From NCBI GenBank assembly GCA_026396775.1, contig JAPLWD010000103.1:1-7111 (forward strand): a stretch of 7,111 nucleotides of DNA, in the 5' to 3' direction. The stretch is from Candidatus Gribaldobacteria bacterium (GTDB taxonomy: Bacteria > Patescibacteriota > Minisyncoccia > Minisyncoccales > CG1-02-41-26). Made by a program: the position numbers and the translations under genes. The notes under the pieces were generated by a model. The model did not search any database. It was not told where the DNA came from and saw nothing but the letters and a program-made list of their open reading frames with translations. Positions 6,218-7,111 of the stretch are shown here, piece by piece. Each line of letters opens with the position of its first letter. The stretch's first letter is position 1.

Positions 6218-6255
6218 TATGGTTTCTTTTGCTTTAGCCATTAAAACTTTTACAA
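6218..6255 (+). repeat. 38-base exact direct repeat, copy 2 (5' end of the small membrane protein gene)
   Basis: This copy covers the base before the ATG at 6219 and the first twelve codons (MVSFALAIKTFT) of the small membrane protein, where it reads as a natural hydrophobic N-terminus continuing smoothly into ICVFIFFGVFGY. Copy 1 disrupts its host frame, so I infer that this copy is the source and 5873-5910 the recipient. Confidence 0.9.
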
Positions 6256-6452
6256 TTTGTGTCTTTATTTTTTTTGGAGTCTTTGGCTATACTTGTTTGA
6301 TTTGGACTAATCGGGACAAAACTAAAATGCGCAATATTATGGGGGCTTCGGCTGTCGCTTTAGTCTATTCTTTTCAGATTATAGTTTGGGGCACACTTTT
6401 TTTCCTAGTAGCTTATATCATTGCTTTTTACGCTAATAAATTTTTAAGTTAA
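6219..6452 (+). CDS. Small two-helix membrane protein of unknown function
   Basis: A 77-residue hydrophobic protein that I do not recognise. It has two predicted transmembrane segments, about residues 4-29 (from ALAIKTFTICVFIFFGVFGY on) and 40-73 (from IMGASAVALVYSFQIIVWGT on). A short charged loop, TNRDKTKMRN, joins them, which would place both ends on the same side of the membrane. No cysteine pair, signal-cleavage site or catalytic motif is visible. The ATG is eight bases after the regulator's TAA, follows a run of seven T, and has no Shine-Dalgarno; the next gene begins four bases after its stop, so it is probably operonic with both. Its two-helix shape recalls VirB2/TrbC-type pilins, but I see no specific sequence match, and the context is the only hint. 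Confidence 0.7.
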   Translation: MVSFALAIKTFTICVFIFFGVFGYTCLIWTNRDKTKMRNIMGASAVALVYSFQIIVWGTLFFLVAYIIAFYANKFLS

Positions 6453-6456
6453 AACC

Positions 6457-7111
6457 GTGGATCTTGATCCTCAAAAATATTTTGAAATAGCCATAGGGTC
6501 TTTCTGGCTAGTTTTTAAAAATTGGTGGTGGCTTATTTTGCCAGGGGTTTTTTATTTCCCAGCCAAGGGGCTTTATAAATGGTGGATTCAATGGGAAGTC
6601 TGGTATAAAGAGCAAGAGTGGACTGTTTTAGAAGTTATTCCTCCAGCTGAAATTGCCAAGCCTTGGAGGGCGATGGAGGATATTTATAATGCCACTTATT
6701 CTATTATTGATTCTCCTAATTGGAGAGAGCTCTGGTGCGAAGGAGAGCTAGAAAAGTTTCCTTATTGGTGGTCTTTTGAACTAATTAGTGTGGCCGGACA
6801 AATTCATTACTATTTTAGAATACCTAAAGATGCCAAAACTCTTTTTGAGGCTATTTTCCATACCCATTATTCGGATGCTGAAATGTTTGAAGTTCCTGAT
6901 TATACTACGGAAATGCCTCAAAATTTACCCAATAAGGATTATGAAGTTTACGGGGAGGATTATGTGCTTTTGAAAGATGATATTTATCCAATTAAAACCT
7001 ATAAGTTTTTTGAAATTAAACCCGAAGAAGTGGATAAAGAAAAAAAGTTAGATCCATTTATTCAATTATTGGAGGCGATGAGTAAGTTGCGAAAAGGAGA
7101 GAGAGCGTGGA
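6457..7111 (+). CDS. Trp-rich membrane-anchored protein, 3' truncated by window edge
   Basis: The frame is open from a GTG at 6457, four bases after the previous stop, to the window end: 218 complete codons with no stop. GTG is the only plausible start because an in-frame TAA lies at 6445-6447 and no ATG follows until codon 73. The N-terminal region has one hydrophobic segment (about residues 11-36) and nine tryptophans between residues 17 and 55. A soluble part follows, with VLEVIPPAEIAKPWRAMEDI, then FPYWWSFELISVAGQIHYYF, RIPKDAKTLFEAIFHTHYSD, and DPFIQLLEAMSKLRKGERAW at the visible end. From memory this pattern resembles a membrane protein widespread in Patescibacteria and often placed beside VirB4/DUF87-type ATPases of type IV secretion-like loci. 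I cannot confirm this without a search, and no ATPase is visible here. The function is unknown. Confidence 0.75.
   Translation, partial: MDLDPQKYFEIAIGSFWLVFKNWWWLILPGVFYFPAKGLYKWWIQWEVWYKEQEWTVLEVIPPAEIAKPWRAMEDIYNATYSIIDSPNWRELWCEGELEKFPYWWSFELISVAGQIHYYFRIPKDAKTLFEAIFHTHYSDAEMFEVPDYTTEMPQNLPNKDYEVYGEDYVLLKDDIYPIKTYKFFEIKPEEVDKEKKLDPFIQLLEAMSKLRKGERAW

Noticed and set aside
6194..6218. GTTAGTAAC followed by a T-run as a terminator before the small membrane gene
   Set aside because: The stem is only four base pairs around a single base and cannot form a stable terminator hairpin.
6788..6973. Short plus-strand frame within the Trp-rich protein gene
   Set aside because: It overlaps the longer frame that runs unbroken from 6457 to the window end and has no domain features.

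Overview
The window looks like chromosomal DNA from an AT-rich bacterium of the Candidate Phyla Radiation (Patescibacteria, Parcubacteria/Microgenomates-like). This is inferred from protein style: a SecA without the C-terminal zinc tail and with an extra segment in its first nucleotide-binding domain, a protein joining sigma-70 region 4 to a HARE-type winged helix, and a Trp-rich membrane-anchored protein of a kind I remember from these genomes. Shine-Dalgarno sites are weak or absent. All genes are on the plus strand, and I see no credible minus-strand gene, tRNA, rRNA or CRISPR array.

Layout: 3-197, the 3' end of murB (peptidoglycan precursor synthesis). 199-2658, secA, one base after murB. 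2709-4050, secD, read in two frames because of a +1 shift near 3205-3233. 4053-4230, a long imperfect hairpin flanked by TAATA direct repeats; removing it would place the secD stop three bases from the secF start. 4237-5145, secF. 5157-5186, a consensus-like promoter. 5194-6210, a sigma-region-4/HARE-HTH regulator gene interrupted by an in-frame TAG at 5890-5892. 6219-6452, a small two-helix membrane protein. 6457-7111, the start of a Trp-rich membrane-anchored protein that runs off the window.

SecA is the ATPase motor of the SecYEG translocon, and SecD and SecF are its membrane partners that use the proton or sodium motive force to help release exported proteins. The murB-secA-secD-secF run is therefore an envelope and protein-export operon. 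The downstream genes form a second unit, probably started by the promoter inside the secF/regulator junction.

The most unusual signals are structural. One is the 177-base hairpin, which looks like a small non-autonomous mobile element or palindromic intergenic repeat sitting between secD and secF. The other is an exact 38-base direct repeat, 345 bases apart, whose first copy has apparently replaced native codons of the regulator gene and created its premature stop. The secD shift and this stop both interrupt otherwise well-conserved genes, so assembly error must be excluded before either is treated as biology.
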